From Embleya sp045207785 (GTDB lineage Bacteria; Actinomycetota; Actinomycetes; Streptomycetales; Streptomycetaceae), in assembly GCF_045207785.1 (NCBI RefSeq), contig NZ_CP108776.1:3596001-3660000 (forward strand): a stretch of 64,000 bases of DNA, given 5' to 3'. Under the pieces are notes generated by a model, which was given only the letters and a program-made list of their open reading frames with translations, was not told the DNA's origin and did no database searches. This document shows, piece by piece, positions 25,751-36,767 of the stretch; positions within the stretch are counted from its first letter, which is position 1, and each line of letters opens with the position of its first letter. Position numbers and translations under genes: made by a program.

Positions 25751-28207
25751 TTGTCGAGCATCTACGACCAGGGAAAAGCCGCGCTTGACGAACTTATCGA
25801 GTGGGCTGAGGAATACGCGTCTGGCGAAAGTCGAAATGAGGCGACAACCCGCCTCCATCTGATCGACACGCTGCTGACCGATGTTCTGAAGTGGCCTAAG
25901 TCAAGTATTCGCGCCGAAGAGCCTGCGGACTCCGGTCGCATCGACTATGCGCTCGGCTCGCCCGGCACCCAGTTCATCATCGAGGCAAAGCGCGAAGGCA
26001 TTTATTTCGATCTCCCGGCTGGTATGTCCAGCGGAGTGTACAACATTGAGAACATCAGTTCCGGAGAAAAGGGGCGCCCTCTGCGCGATGCCCTCAAGCA
26101 AGCTGCCGGGTACGCCGCGAGTAATGGCGTCGCCCCTGCAGGTGTCACCAACGGGCATCAGTTTGTTTTCTTCATTGCAGCTCGAACAGATGGAGTACCG
26201 CCCCTGAAGGGCAAAGCGCTAGCTTTCCCGAGTTTGACTGATATGCGAACCGAGTTCAGGCTTCTATGGGATAATGCATCGCAATATGGAGTCGACAAAA
26301 AAAATCTTCATCGAACCGTTAATCTGCGCGAAGCCCCTCCACCCGAGTCGCTATCCATTCACCTTTCGAACTACCCTGGATCGAAACGCCGGAACAGCCT
26401 GCAATCAGGCCTGGACATCTTGGGAGAACTCTTTCTTGTTGATGTGACTCGCTTGGAAGAGCTTCGCAAGGATTTTCTTCGAGAATGCTACTCCGCCAGC
26501 GGCGCACTTTCACAGTACGCGCAGGTCAGTAAAGAGATTCTGCGTACGCGCTACGCCTTGCTAAGCGAAGAAAATGGCCCCGTCGTATTGCCTGTCGAAG
26601 ACAAGAAAGGGATCAGTCCGAGCCTTACGCAAGACATGCTAGCCGCAGCCATGTCTCGGCGTCCGATTGTCCTTTTGGGCGACGTGGGGGTTGGCAAAAC
26701 AACATTTATCCAACGCCTCGTTTATGTCGAAGCCGAAGAACTATTCGAGCAGGCATTCTGCCTGTACATCGACTTTGGGTCTACCACGACGCTGAGTCGA
26801 CTTGACAGCTTCGTCGTAGAGGAGTCAATCCGACAACTGCGCGACAACTATAACAAGGACATCGAGGACGCCGACTTCGTCGAAGCCGTTTACCACGGGG
26901 CCCTAAATCGATTTGACAAGCAAGTCATGGGCCGGTTGAAGGATATTGACCCCGTTGCCTACCACAAAGAGAGAATTAATTTTCTACGAGCGAAGGTCGA
27001 AGAGCGCGCGAACCATTTGAAAGCAAGCCTTGAGCACCTACGGTCCAATCAGCGCAAGCAGGTCGTAATTTTCCTGGACAACATTGACCAACGAAGCAGC
27101 AATGACCAGGAGCAAGTATTTCTCATTTCGAATGAGCTCGCGCAGAATTGGCCCGCCACGGTGTTCGTAACTCTTAGACCCGAGACGTTCTACAGATCGA
27201 GCCAACGTGGCACGCTCTCTGGATACCAGGCTCGGGTATTTACTATCTCACCGCCTCGCGCAGATGTGATGCTGCAGAAGCGAATCGACTTTGCCTTGTC
27301 CCAGCTTTCCCAGACCGGTAGATTGGACTCCTTTCCTTCTGGGGTGACGCTCGACAGCGAGAGTCTCGTCTCCTTCCTCGAAATCCTTGCCGATAACTTT
27401 AGGAACAACGATGACCTGTTGGCCTTGATCGACAATTTGGCCGGCGGTAATATGCGGCTAGCTCTGGGTTTCGTCACGGAATTCATTGGAAGCGGCCATA
27501 TTGACACCGCCAAAATGCTGCGCATCTGGGCGGAATATGGTCAGTATAAAATCCCGCTTCACGAGTTCCTGCGCGCACTGCTATTCGGAGACGGCGTCTA
27601 CTACAGTCCCGACGCATCACCGATCGCAAACCTTTTTGGTATCTCGCAGCCCGATGGGCGCGAACATTTCCTACTACCACTGTTGCTCAGCCAAGCCCAG
27701 GCCCTCGGCGAGCGCGCTAGCGAAGAGGGTTACGTACAGTCTGAGGTGCTCTTTGATTTCGCACAGCATTTGGGATTTGACGTTGAGCAAATCACTGCCT
27801 CACTTGACCATGCAGTGAACAAAAGATTGATGGACACTGCCCCACGTCATTCTCATGACGGACCGCGACTTCACTATCGCATCACGACCGTCGGCGCGTA
27901 TACGGTGCGAATCCTGTTGGCGTACTTTGCATACGTTGATGCGGTTCTAATCGATACACCGATTGTCGATCAGCAGTATCGGCGACTAATCGAAGATGTG
28001 CATAACCTTCCCGAGCGAGTAAATCGCACAGAGTACTTCCGGTTGTATCTGGATCGCCAGTGGTCGAAGGTCAACAGCGAGGGACTTCCTTGGCGTTGGT
28101 CCGACACGAGCGAAGTGCTTTCAAAGGACATCCGCCGGGTGGGTCGGCGTGCTGACCCGGAAACCTGGGGCTGGGACTCTGACAACCGCGACGCAGAGCA
28201 TTCCTGA
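25751..28207 (+). CDS. Nuclease-NTPase, unit 2
   Basis: 818 residues from TTG, same protein as the unit 1 gene at 17491 (D65, E78, K80; Walker A 310-317). Only the 5' non-coding region differs, by the 2-bp loss in the upstream hairpin. All three copies are intact, which argues for selection or very recent amplification. Confidence 0.8.
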   Translation: MSSIYDQGKAALDELIEWAEEYASGESRNEATTRLHLIDTLLTDVLKWPKSSIRAEEPADSGRIDYALGSPGTQFIIEAKREGIYFDLPAGMSSGVYNIENISSGEKGRPLRDALKQAAGYAASNGVAPAGVTNGHQFVFFIAARTDGVPPLKGKALAFPSLTDMRTEFRLLWDNASQYGVDKKNLHRTVNLREAPPPESLSIHLSNYPGSKRRNSLQSGLDILGELFLVDVTRLEELRKDFLRECYSASGALSQYAQVSKEILRTRYALLSEENGPVVLPVEDKKGISPSLTQDMLAAAMSRRPIVLLGDVGVGKTTFIQRLVYVEAEELFEQAFCLYIDFGSTTTLSRLDSFVVEESIRQLRDNYNKDIEDADFVEAVYHGALNRFDKQVMGRLKDIDPVAYHKERINFLRAKVEERANHLKASLEHLRSNQRKQVVIFLDNIDQRSSNDQEQVFLISNELAQNWPATVFVTLRPETFYRSSQRGTLSGYQARVFTISPPRADVMLQKRIDFALSQLSQTGRLDSFPSGVTLDSESLVSFLEILADNFRNNDDLLALIDNLAGGNMRLALGFVTEFIGSGHIDTAKMLRIWAEYGQYKIPLHEFLRALLFGDGVYYSPDASPIANLFGISQPDGREHFLLPLLLSQAQALGERASEEGYVQSEVLFDFAQHLGFDVEQITASLDHAVNKRLMDTAPRHSHDGPRLHYRITTVGAYTVRILLAYFAYVDAVLIDTPIVDQQYRRLIEDVHNLPERVNRTEYFRLYLDRQWSKVNSEGLPWRWSDTSEVLSKDIRRVGRRADPETWGWDSDNRDAEHS

Positions 28208-28461
28208 TGACTTGACGCTCGCAGCCCGGTTCCCAGCACCAGAGATTAATGTGCAACATTCACGGAGTGCTTCTGCGCCATGGGCCGCACACTTCGGCTC
28301 GTGTGCAGGTCGAGCCACCTCAAAGCCGTGTGACTCAAGGCGTCTTTATGCCCGGGGTAAGTGTTGGAGCTGCTGCTGGCACTAGCGGAGTCTCGGGCCG
28401 GTGCCACCGGCGCGAATTCGGGGCTAGTCAGGGGGTGTTTGAGGCCCCGTATTCGAACGGC

Positions 28462-28505
28462 GCTTCCCAAGTTTAGAACGCGAGTTCGATTCTCGTCGCC
28501 CGCTC
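28462..28505 (+). repeat. att copy 3
   Basis: Identical to att copy 2; junction of units 2 and 3. Terminator-like hairpin follows 8 bp later. Confidence 0.9.
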
Positions 28506-28708
28506 GTGTGGTGAAGGCCCAGGTCACGGAGGATTTCCGTAGACTGGGCCTTCGCAGTTTCCCGCATCGCCGCGCCTCGCATGCGGGGTCCGTGCCGGAT
28601 GCGGGTCGATGTCGGCGCTGAAACTTCTTGACCCGCTTCGCAATGACGCCGGCAATGGGCTTGGCCGCGCGACTGCCACCTCGTGGAAGCAACGTCCGGC
28701 CCTACCCG

Positions 28709-29227
28709 TTACACATCCACCCTGAGCCGATGCACCGTATTCCCGGCAGTGGTGGCGCTGCGAGACTTGCGGGGGAGCCCGGCAAGCAGGGATTGGCCTC
28801 CTCGCGTCGTTGAAGTCGCGGGGGCGCGACAAGCCGACCGAGTCGTCGACCGCGTTGCCCGTCGGGCGGCCGGCTTGAAGGTCACCACTGGGTTGTCACT
28901 GAGCAACGCGACTATGAAGTGTCCTCCCAGGGCCCGTCCCAGGCGGAGCAGTGTCGGTGTGGTCACCGGTCGGCCGCCGTCCTCAAGGCGGCGGATGACC
29001 CGCTCGTTCATCCCCGCGCGGCGGGCAAGCTCCGCCTTCGTCCAGCCGAGTGCAATGCGGCGGTCGTAAACGGCTTGGGCCATCGCGTCACCGAGCGCGG
29101 CCTCCGCATACGCCTGGTCGAACTCCTCGACCTCGCCCGTGGTCATCGCGTCCGCGTGGGACGTCTCAGGGACGGGCTCGGCGGCGGCCTTCGCGGCCCT
29201 GCGACGCATTGCCTCACGCGCATTCAT
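28709..29227 (-). CDS. HigA-like XRE antitoxin, unit 3
   Basis: Same 172-residue protein as units 1, 2 and 4. Confidence 0.8.
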   Translation of the reverse strand: MNAREAMRRRAAKAAAEPVPETSHADAMTTGEVEEFDQAYAEAALGDAMAQAVYDRRIALGWTKAELARRAGMNERVIRRLEDGGRPVTTPTLLRLGRALGGHFIVALLSDNPVVTFKPAARRATRSTTRSACRAPATSTTRGGQSLLAGLPRKSRSATTAGNTVHRLRVDV

Positions 29228-29293
29228 CGTCCTGCCTCCGTCATTCGTCTCGTCCGTCGCCGTCGGTCTTCCCGGTTTGCCACCAACCGCTCG

Positions 29294-29680
29294 TCACCAG
29301 CCGCCCAGTTCCAGCGGCTCCCCGGCGAAGATAATCGCGACCGGCGCACCGGAGTGGTCGTTCTGGCATGTCTTCATCACCTGTCTGGCACGCTCGACCT
29401 GCACGTGCTCGTTCATCCTCTGCTTGCGAAACACCGTCAAGAGCACCGCGGTCGCGTCGGTGCGGATCCAGTAGGTGATCCGCATCGCCCGGTTCGCCAA
29501 ATCGAACCGCAGCTCGAACAGCCCTTGGCCGAGCGGCTTGGACCGGGGCATACCCATACGTTCGCCCTCGTTGGCCAGCCGTTCGACAAAACGCTTGACA
29601 GTGCCCCGCTGAGCTGCGGACAGCCCTTCAAGCCATGCCCGCACCTCGGGCTCCATCTCGATCGCGAACACACCACTCAT
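29294..29680 (-). CDS. HigB/RelE-like toxin, unit 3
   Basis: Same 128-residue protein as at 12772; operator-like repeat at 29686-29701. Confidence 0.8.
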   Translation of the reverse strand: MSGVFAIEMEPEVRAWLEGLSAAQRGTVKRFVERLANEGERMGMPRSKPLGQGLFELRFDLANRAMRITYWIRTDATAVLLTVFRKQRMNEHVQVERARQVMKTCQNDHSGAPVAIIFAGEPLELGGW

Positions 29681-29681
29681 C

Positions 29682-29828
29682 CTACCGGACAATTTTGTCC
29701 GCCCTCGGGTTCGTATCCACGAAGGTGATGCATCGCTCTGCAATGAGGCGACGGACGAAGCGCTCGCCGACTTTGCGCCGTTCGGCGGCCTGGGGGACGG
29801 TCAGGAGCCGTCCGGTCTTGTCGATCAC
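29682..29828 (-). CDS. Truncated excisionase-like HTH ORF, unit 3
   Basis: Identical to 13160-13306; stop codon 1 bp before the toxin start. Confidence 0.6.
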   Translation of the reverse strand: MIDKTGRLLTVPQAAERRKVGERFVRRLIAERCITFVDTNPRADKIVR

Positions 29829-30041
29829 GGAATCAGGTCCCTCGCAGGTCAGGACGGTCAGGTCGCTTCCTGGCGGCGCCCGTATGCGAGAGGATCTCGG
29901 CGTCTTGTCCCGACACCGTTGGGTGTTTGGTCGGTGCGAGGCGGCCTGTTGCGGCCGTTGCCGAATGACGGCCGGGTGGTGCGTTGGGTCCGACTGGGTG
30001 GACGAGGAGCCGTTTCGTTCACTTGGCCGGAGCGTGTGCGG

Positions 30042-30347
30042 TCAAGCCGCTTCGTATCGCGCGGCGAGGTAATCGAGCTTGGCGCAGAGGCCGTTGGTGA
30101 GGAGCGAGGCCAAGCGGTGGACTGCGTCGGCGGGGACGGGGCCGAGGTTGACCAGACCGTCACTGTGGACGTTCGCTTCCGCCTTGAGCGCCCCGAAAAA
30201 ATCGTCCAGGCCGGCAGTCGTCAGCCGTGCGGCGAGTTCGAGCGTGGCGTTGTTGGCTGTGCACCAGCCACGGACGTAGAGGATGCCGGCGCGCAGTTCT
30301 TCGGCCGGAGGTGCGCAGGCGCGGGCGTTGTCGGCTGCGGAGCGCAT
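30042..30347 (-). CDS. Unrecognised small protein C, unit 3
   Basis: Identical to the protein at 13520. Confidence 0.7.
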   Translation of the reverse strand: MRSAADNARACAPPAEELRAGILYVRGWCTANNATLELAARLTTAGLDDFFGALKAEANVHSDGLVNLGPVPADAVHRLASLLTNGLCAKLDYLAARYEAA

Positions 30348-30361
30348 GGCGGTTCCTCCTG

Positions 30362-30604
30362 TCAGATGGGGTCGGCCGTTGCCGCGGCGAGGAGTTCGGC
30401 GAGGTGGTGCGCGGCTTCCGGTGTCGTGCGGCCGAGTTCGACGAAGCCCTGCCCGAAGGCGTTGACGTCCGCGCGCAGGTACGGGAAGTGCTCGGCGATG
30501 CCGGTGGCGAGCAGGACGTCTCGCAGGGTTGCGACGGCAGACCGCGCTTCGTGCCAGGCCGTGGTGTCGATGGGCGACCAGGAGGCCGCGTCCGGATCAC
30601 TCAT
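30362..30604 (-). CDS. Unrecognised small protein B, unit 3
   Basis: Identical to the protein at 13840, coupled to gene A by an 8-bp overlap. Confidence 0.7.
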   Translation of the reverse strand: MSDPDAASWSPIDTTAWHEARSAVATLRDVLLATGIAEHFPYLRADVNAFGQGFVELGRTTPEAAHHLAELLAAATADPI

Positions 30605-31088
30605 CGTCCGTTCCCTCGGCTGCGGCAGACAGGTTGCGCGAGGCGATCAGGAGATGACCGGCGAGAAGCGCGACCGCGTCCCGGTCGAGAGTGGATTCCT
30701 CGGTGGGCTTGCTGAGCCACTGGTAGCGGCCTCCGGTTTCGACGCCCGGTCCGGGGACGAGGAGGTACCCGCCGACCGAGAGGTACCGGTACGGCACGTC
30801 CCCACGCAGAACCGTCAACGCGCCCGCGAAGAAGGGCTCCCCGACCGGCGCGATAAGGAACGCAGCCTTCCGTGCCCGATGGTCGATGGCCGACGGCGGA
30901 GCCTGGGAGCCAAGCCACCGGTACCAGTCGACGGCTTCGAGCCCCAACCGATCCGCCACGACGACCGCGTCGAAGACGTGGCCGGTCACCCACAAACGAG
31001 GCCCCCGAGGGTGCTCGGTTCCGTCCGAGTCGCCCATGGCTGCGAGCAGCCAAGCGCCGGCGGATTCACTCGCCTGACGAAGCGTCAT
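30597..31088 (-). CDS. Unrecognised protein A, unit 3
   Basis: Identical to the protein at 14075; operator-like repeat upstream at 31183-31201. Confidence 0.7.
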   Translation of the reverse strand: MTLRQASESAGAWLLAAMGDSDGTEHPRGPRLWVTGHVFDAVVVADRLGLEAVDWYRWLGSQAPPSAIDHRARKAAFLIAPVGEPFFAGALTVLRGDVPYRYLSVGGYLLVPGPGVETGGRYQWLSKPTEESTLDRDAVALLAGHLLIASRNLSAAAEGTDDE

Positions 31089-31303
31089 GTTCATCTCCCG
31101 AAGCCCGCCGGTCGCTCCGACCGGGCACCACCAAGGTGCGCCGGCGGCACCGGTCCGAGGCAGACGGCAAGGGATGACAAGGGGTGACACGCCTTGTCAC
31201 CTCAGTGTGCGCTCAGCAGATCAACTCACTGCGACTCTTTGACGACGCTTCGTGTGCGTGAGCATGATGGCTGAATCTGGCTCCGCTTCAGGGGAGGCGA
31301 TTC

Positions 31304-32683
31304 GTGGTGTCGACCACCACGCCGTACCGAGCCGCTCTTCTGCGCGCGGCTCGTGATCGCCTCGGCTGGAAGAAGCCCCGTCTCGTCTACGCCCTCCGCC
31401 AGGCCGCCGCGCAGGAGGGGCGCTCCCTGCCGACCGACACATCGCTGTTGCGGAGCATTGCCCGGTGGGAGAACGGCCAGACGCACCCGACCGACTATGT
31501 CGAGTTGCTGGTGAAGGTCTACGGCGAACCGGCCCACCGTCTCGGGTTGGCCGATGTCCCGGCCACGCAGGAAACCCCCGGGACGGCCTACCCCACCACC
31601 CCCACCGACGGAATCGAGTCCCTCGCGGCGTTGTGGCGCGCCGATCTCGCGCCCGGTAGCGACGTGCAGGCGCTGTCTCCCGACCCGGCCGCCTGGAACG
31701 CGGCACCACTCGTGTGGCTGGTCTCCGGCGGGCAAGAGCAGTTGCCGAATTCCCGAACACGCACGCAAGTAGGCGCATGCGACGTCGAAACCGTCCGCGC
31801 GACCGTCGACGTGTACGCCGACCTGGACAACCGCTTCGGAGGCGGACACGGCCGCCGAGCCTTGATCCAATACCTGGACGGCGACGTTGCCGAATTGCTG
31901 ACCGCCCGCAGCACGGAGCCCGTGGGCCGAGCCCTGTTCGCCACCGTCGCCGAAGCCACCCTCCTCGCGGCATGGATGAGCTACGACAGCGGCCACCACG
32001 GCTTGGCCCAGCGCTACTTCATCCAAGCGTTACGCCTGGCCCAGACCGCCGAGGACCGTCGCCTTGCCGGAAGCATCCTGTCCGCGATGAGCCACCAGGC
32101 CACCTACCTCGGCCGCTTCATCGAGGCGGCCAACCTTGCCCGCGCCGCGCAGCTCGGCACCACGGGCCACGCGACCCCGACCCTGACCGCCCAGTTCCTC
32201 GCGATGGAGGCCCGAGCCCTCTCCCGCCTCGGTGACCACGCAGCCTGCAACGCCGCCCTGACCCGAGCCACCACGATCTTCGAGCGCAACAATCCCGGCG
32301 AAGACCCGGAGTGGATCGGCTACTTCGACCAGGCGGAGCTATCCGTCGAACTCGGCCACTGCTTCCGCGACATGCGCCAGGCCCGCCAAGCCACCACCTA
32401 CGCGGAACAGTGTCTCGGCGGCACCGACGGCCACTACATCCGCAGCGACTTCTTCGCGACCATGGTCCTAGCCGAAGCCCACCTGGCGGCCGGCGAACTC
32501 GAACGCGCGTGCCGAACGGCGTTGGACGCCCTAACGATCGGCCGCCAACTCAAGTCCGCCCGTTGTGTCTCCTACCTGGCCGCATTCCGCAAGAAGGTGG
32601 ACTCCCGCAGCGACTCAACCGCAGTTGCCGAATTCCTGGAAGAGGCCGCCGGTTACCGCATGTGGCAGCAAGCCGCAGGCTGA
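31304..32683 (+). CDS. XRE/TPR regulator, unit 3
   Basis: Identical protein to 14782; GTG start with GGGGAGG 6 bases upstream. Confidence 0.8.
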   Translation: MVSTTTPYRAALLRAARDRLGWKKPRLVYALRQAAAQEGRSLPTDTSLLRSIARWENGQTHPTDYVELLVKVYGEPAHRLGLADVPATQETPGTAYPTTPTDGIESLAALWRADLAPGSDVQALSPDPAAWNAAPLVWLVSGGQEQLPNSRTRTQVGACDVETVRATVDVYADLDNRFGGGHGRRALIQYLDGDVAELLTARSTEPVGRALFATVAEATLLAAWMSYDSGHHGLAQRYFIQALRLAQTAEDRRLAGSILSAMSHQATYLGRFIEAANLARAAQLGTTGHATPTLTAQFLAMEARALSRLGDHAACNAALTRATTIFERNNPGEDPEWIGYFDQAELSVELGHCFRDMRQARQATTYAEQCLGGTDGHYIRSDFFATMVLAEAHLAAGELERACRTALDALTIGRQLKSARCVSYLAAFRKKVDSRSDSTAVAEFLEEAAGYRMWQQAAG

Positions 32684-32690
32684 CCCACCC

Positions 32691-33608
32691 TCAGAACGGC
32701 TTCCAGCCGTGCCGGTCCCCACCGGACCGCAGATCCGAGATGCGCCGCTCAACCTCCGCCGCGACCTCGGCGTCACCGGCCATGTTCTGCGTCAGCCACA
32801 CGGTCATCATCAACTCACGCATGTCCGCCAGTACCGGGTATCCGTACCAGTTCATGACATCGAACCCGTACGCATTCACGAACGCCTCGTACTCGGCCCG
32901 GGTGTGCCACCCGTACCGCTCGTAGTACATCGCGGTCAGCACCAGGTCCCACTCACGCGGCCCAAGCGCGAACCCATCCAGGTCGATTAGGACCGCCCGC
33001 CCCGCCTCGTCAACGAGCGCGTTCCCGACGCTCGCGTCCCCGTGCACCAGTCCGAACGGAAGCACGAACTCCAGAGCGTCATACCGCTTCCGCAGTTCCT
33101 CGGCCCGCTGCCGAAGAAACCCACGGTCGTCATCACCCAACGCCACCGCGGCGTCGATCCGCCCCCAGGTCGCCGCCAACGGCTCCAGATACGGCAGACC
33201 CAACGACGCCGGTTCCTCCAGCCAATGCAACCGCCGCAGCAACTCGGCCAACGCGACCACACCGGCGAACCGCTCCTCCTCAGCCACCAGCTCCCAGAAC
33301 GTCACCACCCGCCCGTCAACCACGAGCGGTTGCCGAATCCGCGACGTAACCCGCACCGCCGGGAACCCCACCTCGGCAAGCCACCGAGCCGCAGCCACAG
33401 TCCGCTCATGCTCATCAACCCGGTCCGCCGACCGAGCCACCCGCACCACATCAGGATCGCTTAACCGAAAGACAGCGTTCTCCCCAAGCCGCAACAGAGA
33501 CGCCCCCTCAGCGCTCAGCCCAGCCACAGCACACGCCGAGCCCAACACCTCCCGAGCATGCTCCGCAGTAAACGCCCCACCGGCCCCAGCCACCCCGCCA
33601 TCCGCCAT
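32691..33608 (-). CDS. APH-type phosphotransferase, unit 3
   Basis: Identical protein to 16169; convergent with the regulator (8-bp gap). Confidence 0.82.
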   Translation of the reverse strand: MADGGVAGAGGAFTAEHAREVLGSACAVAGLSAEGASLLRLGENAVFRLSDPDVVRVARSADRVDEHERTVAAARWLAEVGFPAVRVTSRIRQPLVVDGRVVTFWELVAEEERFAGVVALAELLRRLHWLEEPASLGLPYLEPLAATWGRIDAAVALGDDDRGFLRQRAEELRKRYDALEFVLPFGLVHGDASVGNALVDEAGRAVLIDLDGFALGPREWDLVLTAMYYERYGWHTRAEYEAFVNAYGFDVMNWYGYPVLADMRELMMTVWLTQNMAGDAEVAAEVERRISDLRSGGDRHGWKPF

Positions 33609-33694
33609 ACCGCGAAGCTACCCGCATCCCGTGCCCTGTCGACCCACCAACGGCGCCCAATCGACCACTGCCGAATTTGGCTCTACTAGATCAA

Positions 33695-33720
33695 GTGGCG
33701 TGCCCGGACGGGCACGCCAC
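33695..33720. repeat. 11-bp-arm hairpin, unit 3
   Basis: Perfect, same as unit 1 (17173-17198). Confidence 0.6.
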
Positions 33721-34012
33721 CGTCCGGACAGTCCAGGCCCCGCCGCGCGTGCGGCGTGGCCGCCGGTCCCGGCGACCCCATCGCCCGGCCCGCTTTGAGC
33801 AGGTGTCATCTTTCTCGCAACAAACTCGCTCTCCCGACTCGGCCCTGGGATTGAGAGCCGGGACCAACGTCCCACGCTCCTGCCGGGAGTGGTCTCCACG
33901 ACGTCTGGTCGGGGCCATCCAGCGTGTGATTTTCGTGCTTGTTCGGGTCAACGCGCGCAGCCGATACTGTTGCCTTGCCAGCATCCAGCGTCCAGCCAGG
34001 GGTCGGTCAGCT

Positions 34013-36469
34013 TTGTCGAGCATCTACGACCAGGGAAAAGCCGCGCTTGACGAACTTATCGAGTGGGCTGAGGAATACGCGTCTGGCGAAAGTCGAAATG
34101 AGGCGACAACCCGCCTCCATCTGATCGACACGCTGCTGACCGATGTTCTGAAGTGGCCTAAGTCAAGTATTCGCGCCGAAGAGCCTGCGGACTCCGGTCG
34201 CATCGACTATGCGCTCGGCTCGCCCGGCACCCAGTTCATCATCGAGGCAAAGCGCGAAGGCATTTATTTCGATCTCCCGGCTGGTATGTCCAGCGGAGTG
34301 TACAACATTGAGAACATCAGTTCCGGAGAAAAGGGGCGCCCTCTGCGCGATGCCCTCAAGCAAGCTGCCGGGTACGCCGCGAGTAATGGCGTCGCCCCTG
34401 CAGGTGTCACCAACGGGCATCAGTTTGTTTTCTTCATTGCAGCTCGAACAGATGGAGTACCGCCCCTGAAGGGCAAAGCGCTAGCTTTCCCGAGTTTGAC
34501 TGATATGCGAACCGAGTTCAGGCTTCTATGGGATAATGCATCGCAATATGGAGTCGACAAAAAAAATCTTCATCGAACCGTTAATCTGCGCGAAGCCCCT
34601 CCACCCGAGTCGCTATCCATTCACCTTTCGAACTACCCTGGATCGAAACGCCGGAACAGCCTGCAATCAGGCCTGGACATCTTGGGAGAACTCTTTCTTG
34701 TTGATGTGACTCGCTTGGAAGAGCTTCGCAAGGATTTTCTTCGAGAATGCTACTCCGCCAGCGGCGCACTTTCACAGTACGCGCAGGTCAGTAAAGAGAT
34801 TCTGCGTACGCGCTACGCCTTGCTAAGCGAAGAAAATGGCCCCGTCGTATTGCCTGTCGAAGACAAGAAAGGGATCAGTCCGAGCCTTACGCAAGACATG
34901 CTAGCCGCAGCCATGTCTCGGCGTCCGATTGTCCTTTTGGGCGACGTGGGGGTTGGCAAAACAACATTTATCCAACGCCTCGTTTATGTCGAAGCCGAAG
35001 AACTATTCGAGCAGGCATTCTGCCTGTACATCGACTTTGGGTCTACCACGACGCTGAGTCGACTTGACAGCTTCGTCGTAGAGGAGTCAATCCGACAACT
35101 GCGCGACAACTATAACAAGGACATCGAGGACGCCGACTTCGTCGAAGCCGTTTACCACGGGGCCCTAAATCGATTTGACAAGCAAGTCATGGGCCGGTTG
35201 AAGGATATTGACCCCGTTGCCTACCACAAAGAGAGAATTAATTTTCTACGAGCGAAGGTCGAAGAGCGCGCGAACCATTTGAAAGCAAGCCTTGAGCACC
35301 TACGGTCCAATCAGCGCAAGCAGGTCGTAATTTTCCTGGACAACATTGACCAACGAAGCAGCAATGACCAGGAGCAAGTATTTCTCATTTCGAATGAGCT
35401 CGCGCAGAATTGGCCCGCCACGGTGTTCGTAACTCTTAGACCCGAGACGTTCTACAGATCGAGCCAACGTGGCACGCTCTCTGGATACCAGGCTCGGGTA
35501 TTTACTATCTCACCGCCTCGCGCAGATGTGATGCTGCAGAAGCGAATCGACTTTGCCTTGTCCCAGCTTTCCCAGACCGGTAGATTGGACTCCTTTCCTT
35601 CTGGGGTGACGCTCGACAGCGAGAGTCTCGTCTCCTTCCTCGAAATCCTTGCCGATAACTTTAGGAACAACGATGACCTGTTGGCCTTGATCGACAATTT
35701 GGCCGGCGGTAATATGCGGCTAGCTCTGGGTTTCGTCACGGAATTCATTGGAAGCGGCCATATTGACACCGCCAAAATGCTGCGCATCTGGGCGGAATAT
35801 GGTCAGTATAAAATCCCGCTTCACGAGTTCCTGCGCGCACTGCTATTCGGAGACGGCGTCTACTACAGTCCCGACGCATCACCGATCGCAAACCTTTTTG
35901 GTATCTCGCAGCCCGATGGGCGCGAACATTTCCTACTACCACTGTTGCTCAGCCAAGCCCAGGCCCTCGGCGAGCGCGCTAGCGAAGAGGGTTACGTACA
36001 GTCTGAGGTGCTCTTTGATTTCGCACAGCATTTGGGATTTGACGTTGAGCAAATCACTGCCTCACTTGACCATGCAGTGAACAAAAGATTGATGGACACT
36101 GCCCCACGTCATTCTCATGACGGACCGCGACTTCACTATCGCATCACGACCGTCGGCGCGTATACGGTGCGAATCCTGTTGGCGTACTTTGCATACGTTG
36201 ATGCGGTTCTAATCGATACACCGATTGTCGATCAGCAGTATCGGCGACTAATCGAAGATGTGCATAACCTTCCCGAGCGAGTAAATCGCACAGAGTACTT
36301 CCGGTTGTATCTGGATCGCCAGTGGTCGAAGGTCAACAGCGAGGGACTTCCTTGGCGTTGGTCCGACACGAGCGAAGTGCTTTCAAAGGACATCCGCCGG
36401 GTGGGTCGGCGTGCTGACCCGGAAACCTGGGGCTGGGACTCTGACAACCGCGACGCAGAGCATTCCTGA
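34013..36469 (+). CDS. Nuclease-NTPase, unit 3
   Basis: Same 818-residue protein as at 17491, from TTG 34013, all motifs intact. It is followed by ~250 bp without a gene and then att copy 4. Confidence 0.8.
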   Translation: MSSIYDQGKAALDELIEWAEEYASGESRNEATTRLHLIDTLLTDVLKWPKSSIRAEEPADSGRIDYALGSPGTQFIIEAKREGIYFDLPAGMSSGVYNIENISSGEKGRPLRDALKQAAGYAASNGVAPAGVTNGHQFVFFIAARTDGVPPLKGKALAFPSLTDMRTEFRLLWDNASQYGVDKKNLHRTVNLREAPPPESLSIHLSNYPGSKRRNSLQSGLDILGELFLVDVTRLEELRKDFLRECYSASGALSQYAQVSKEILRTRYALLSEENGPVVLPVEDKKGISPSLTQDMLAAAMSRRPIVLLGDVGVGKTTFIQRLVYVEAEELFEQAFCLYIDFGSTTTLSRLDSFVVEESIRQLRDNYNKDIEDADFVEAVYHGALNRFDKQVMGRLKDIDPVAYHKERINFLRAKVEERANHLKASLEHLRSNQRKQVVIFLDNIDQRSSNDQEQVFLISNELAQNWPATVFVTLRPETFYRSSQRGTLSGYQARVFTISPPRADVMLQKRIDFALSQLSQTGRLDSFPSGVTLDSESLVSFLEILADNFRNNDDLLALIDNLAGGNMRLALGFVTEFIGSGHIDTAKMLRIWAEYGQYKIPLHEFLRALLFGDGVYYSPDASPIANLFGISQPDGREHFLLPLLLSQAQALGERASEEGYVQSEVLFDFAQHLGFDVEQITASLDHAVNKRLMDTAPRHSHDGPRLHYRITTVGAYTVRILLAYFAYVDAVLIDTPIVDQQYRRLIEDVHNLPERVNRTEYFRLYLDRQWSKVNSEGLPWRWSDTSEVLSKDIRRVGRRADPETWGWDSDNRDAEHS

Positions 36470-36723
36470 TGACTTGACGCTCGCAGCCCGGTTCCCAGCA
36501 CCAGAGATTAATGTGCAACATTCACGGAGTGCTTCTGCGCCATGGGCCGCACACTTCGGCTCGTGTGCAGGTCGAGCCACCTCAAAGCCGTGTGACTCAA
36601 GGCGTCTTTATGCCCGGGGTAAGTGTTGGAGCTGCTGCTGGCACTAGCGGAGTCTCGGGCCGGTGCCACCGGCGCGAATTCGGGGCTAGTCAGGGGGTGT
36701 TTGAGGCCCCGTATTCGAACGGC

Positions 36724-36767
36724 GCTTCCCAAGTTTAGAACGCGAGTTCGATTCTCGTCGCCCGCTC
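36724..36767 (+). repeat. att copy 4
   Basis: Identical to att copies 2 and 3; start of the truncated fourth unit. Confidence 0.9.

Larger units (their letters stand above)
20202..28461. mobile_element. Island unit 2 (8,260 bp)
   Basis: Same gene set as unit 1. Matches unit 3 along its whole length except for 2 bp missing in the hairpin at 25435-25458. Its first ~150 bp after att match units 3 and 4 but not unit 1. Confidence 0.85.
28462..36723. mobile_element. Island unit 3 (8,262 bp)
   Basis: Full unit with all genes intact and the unbroken hairpin at 33695-33720. Bounded by identical 44-bp att copies on both sides. Confidence 0.85.
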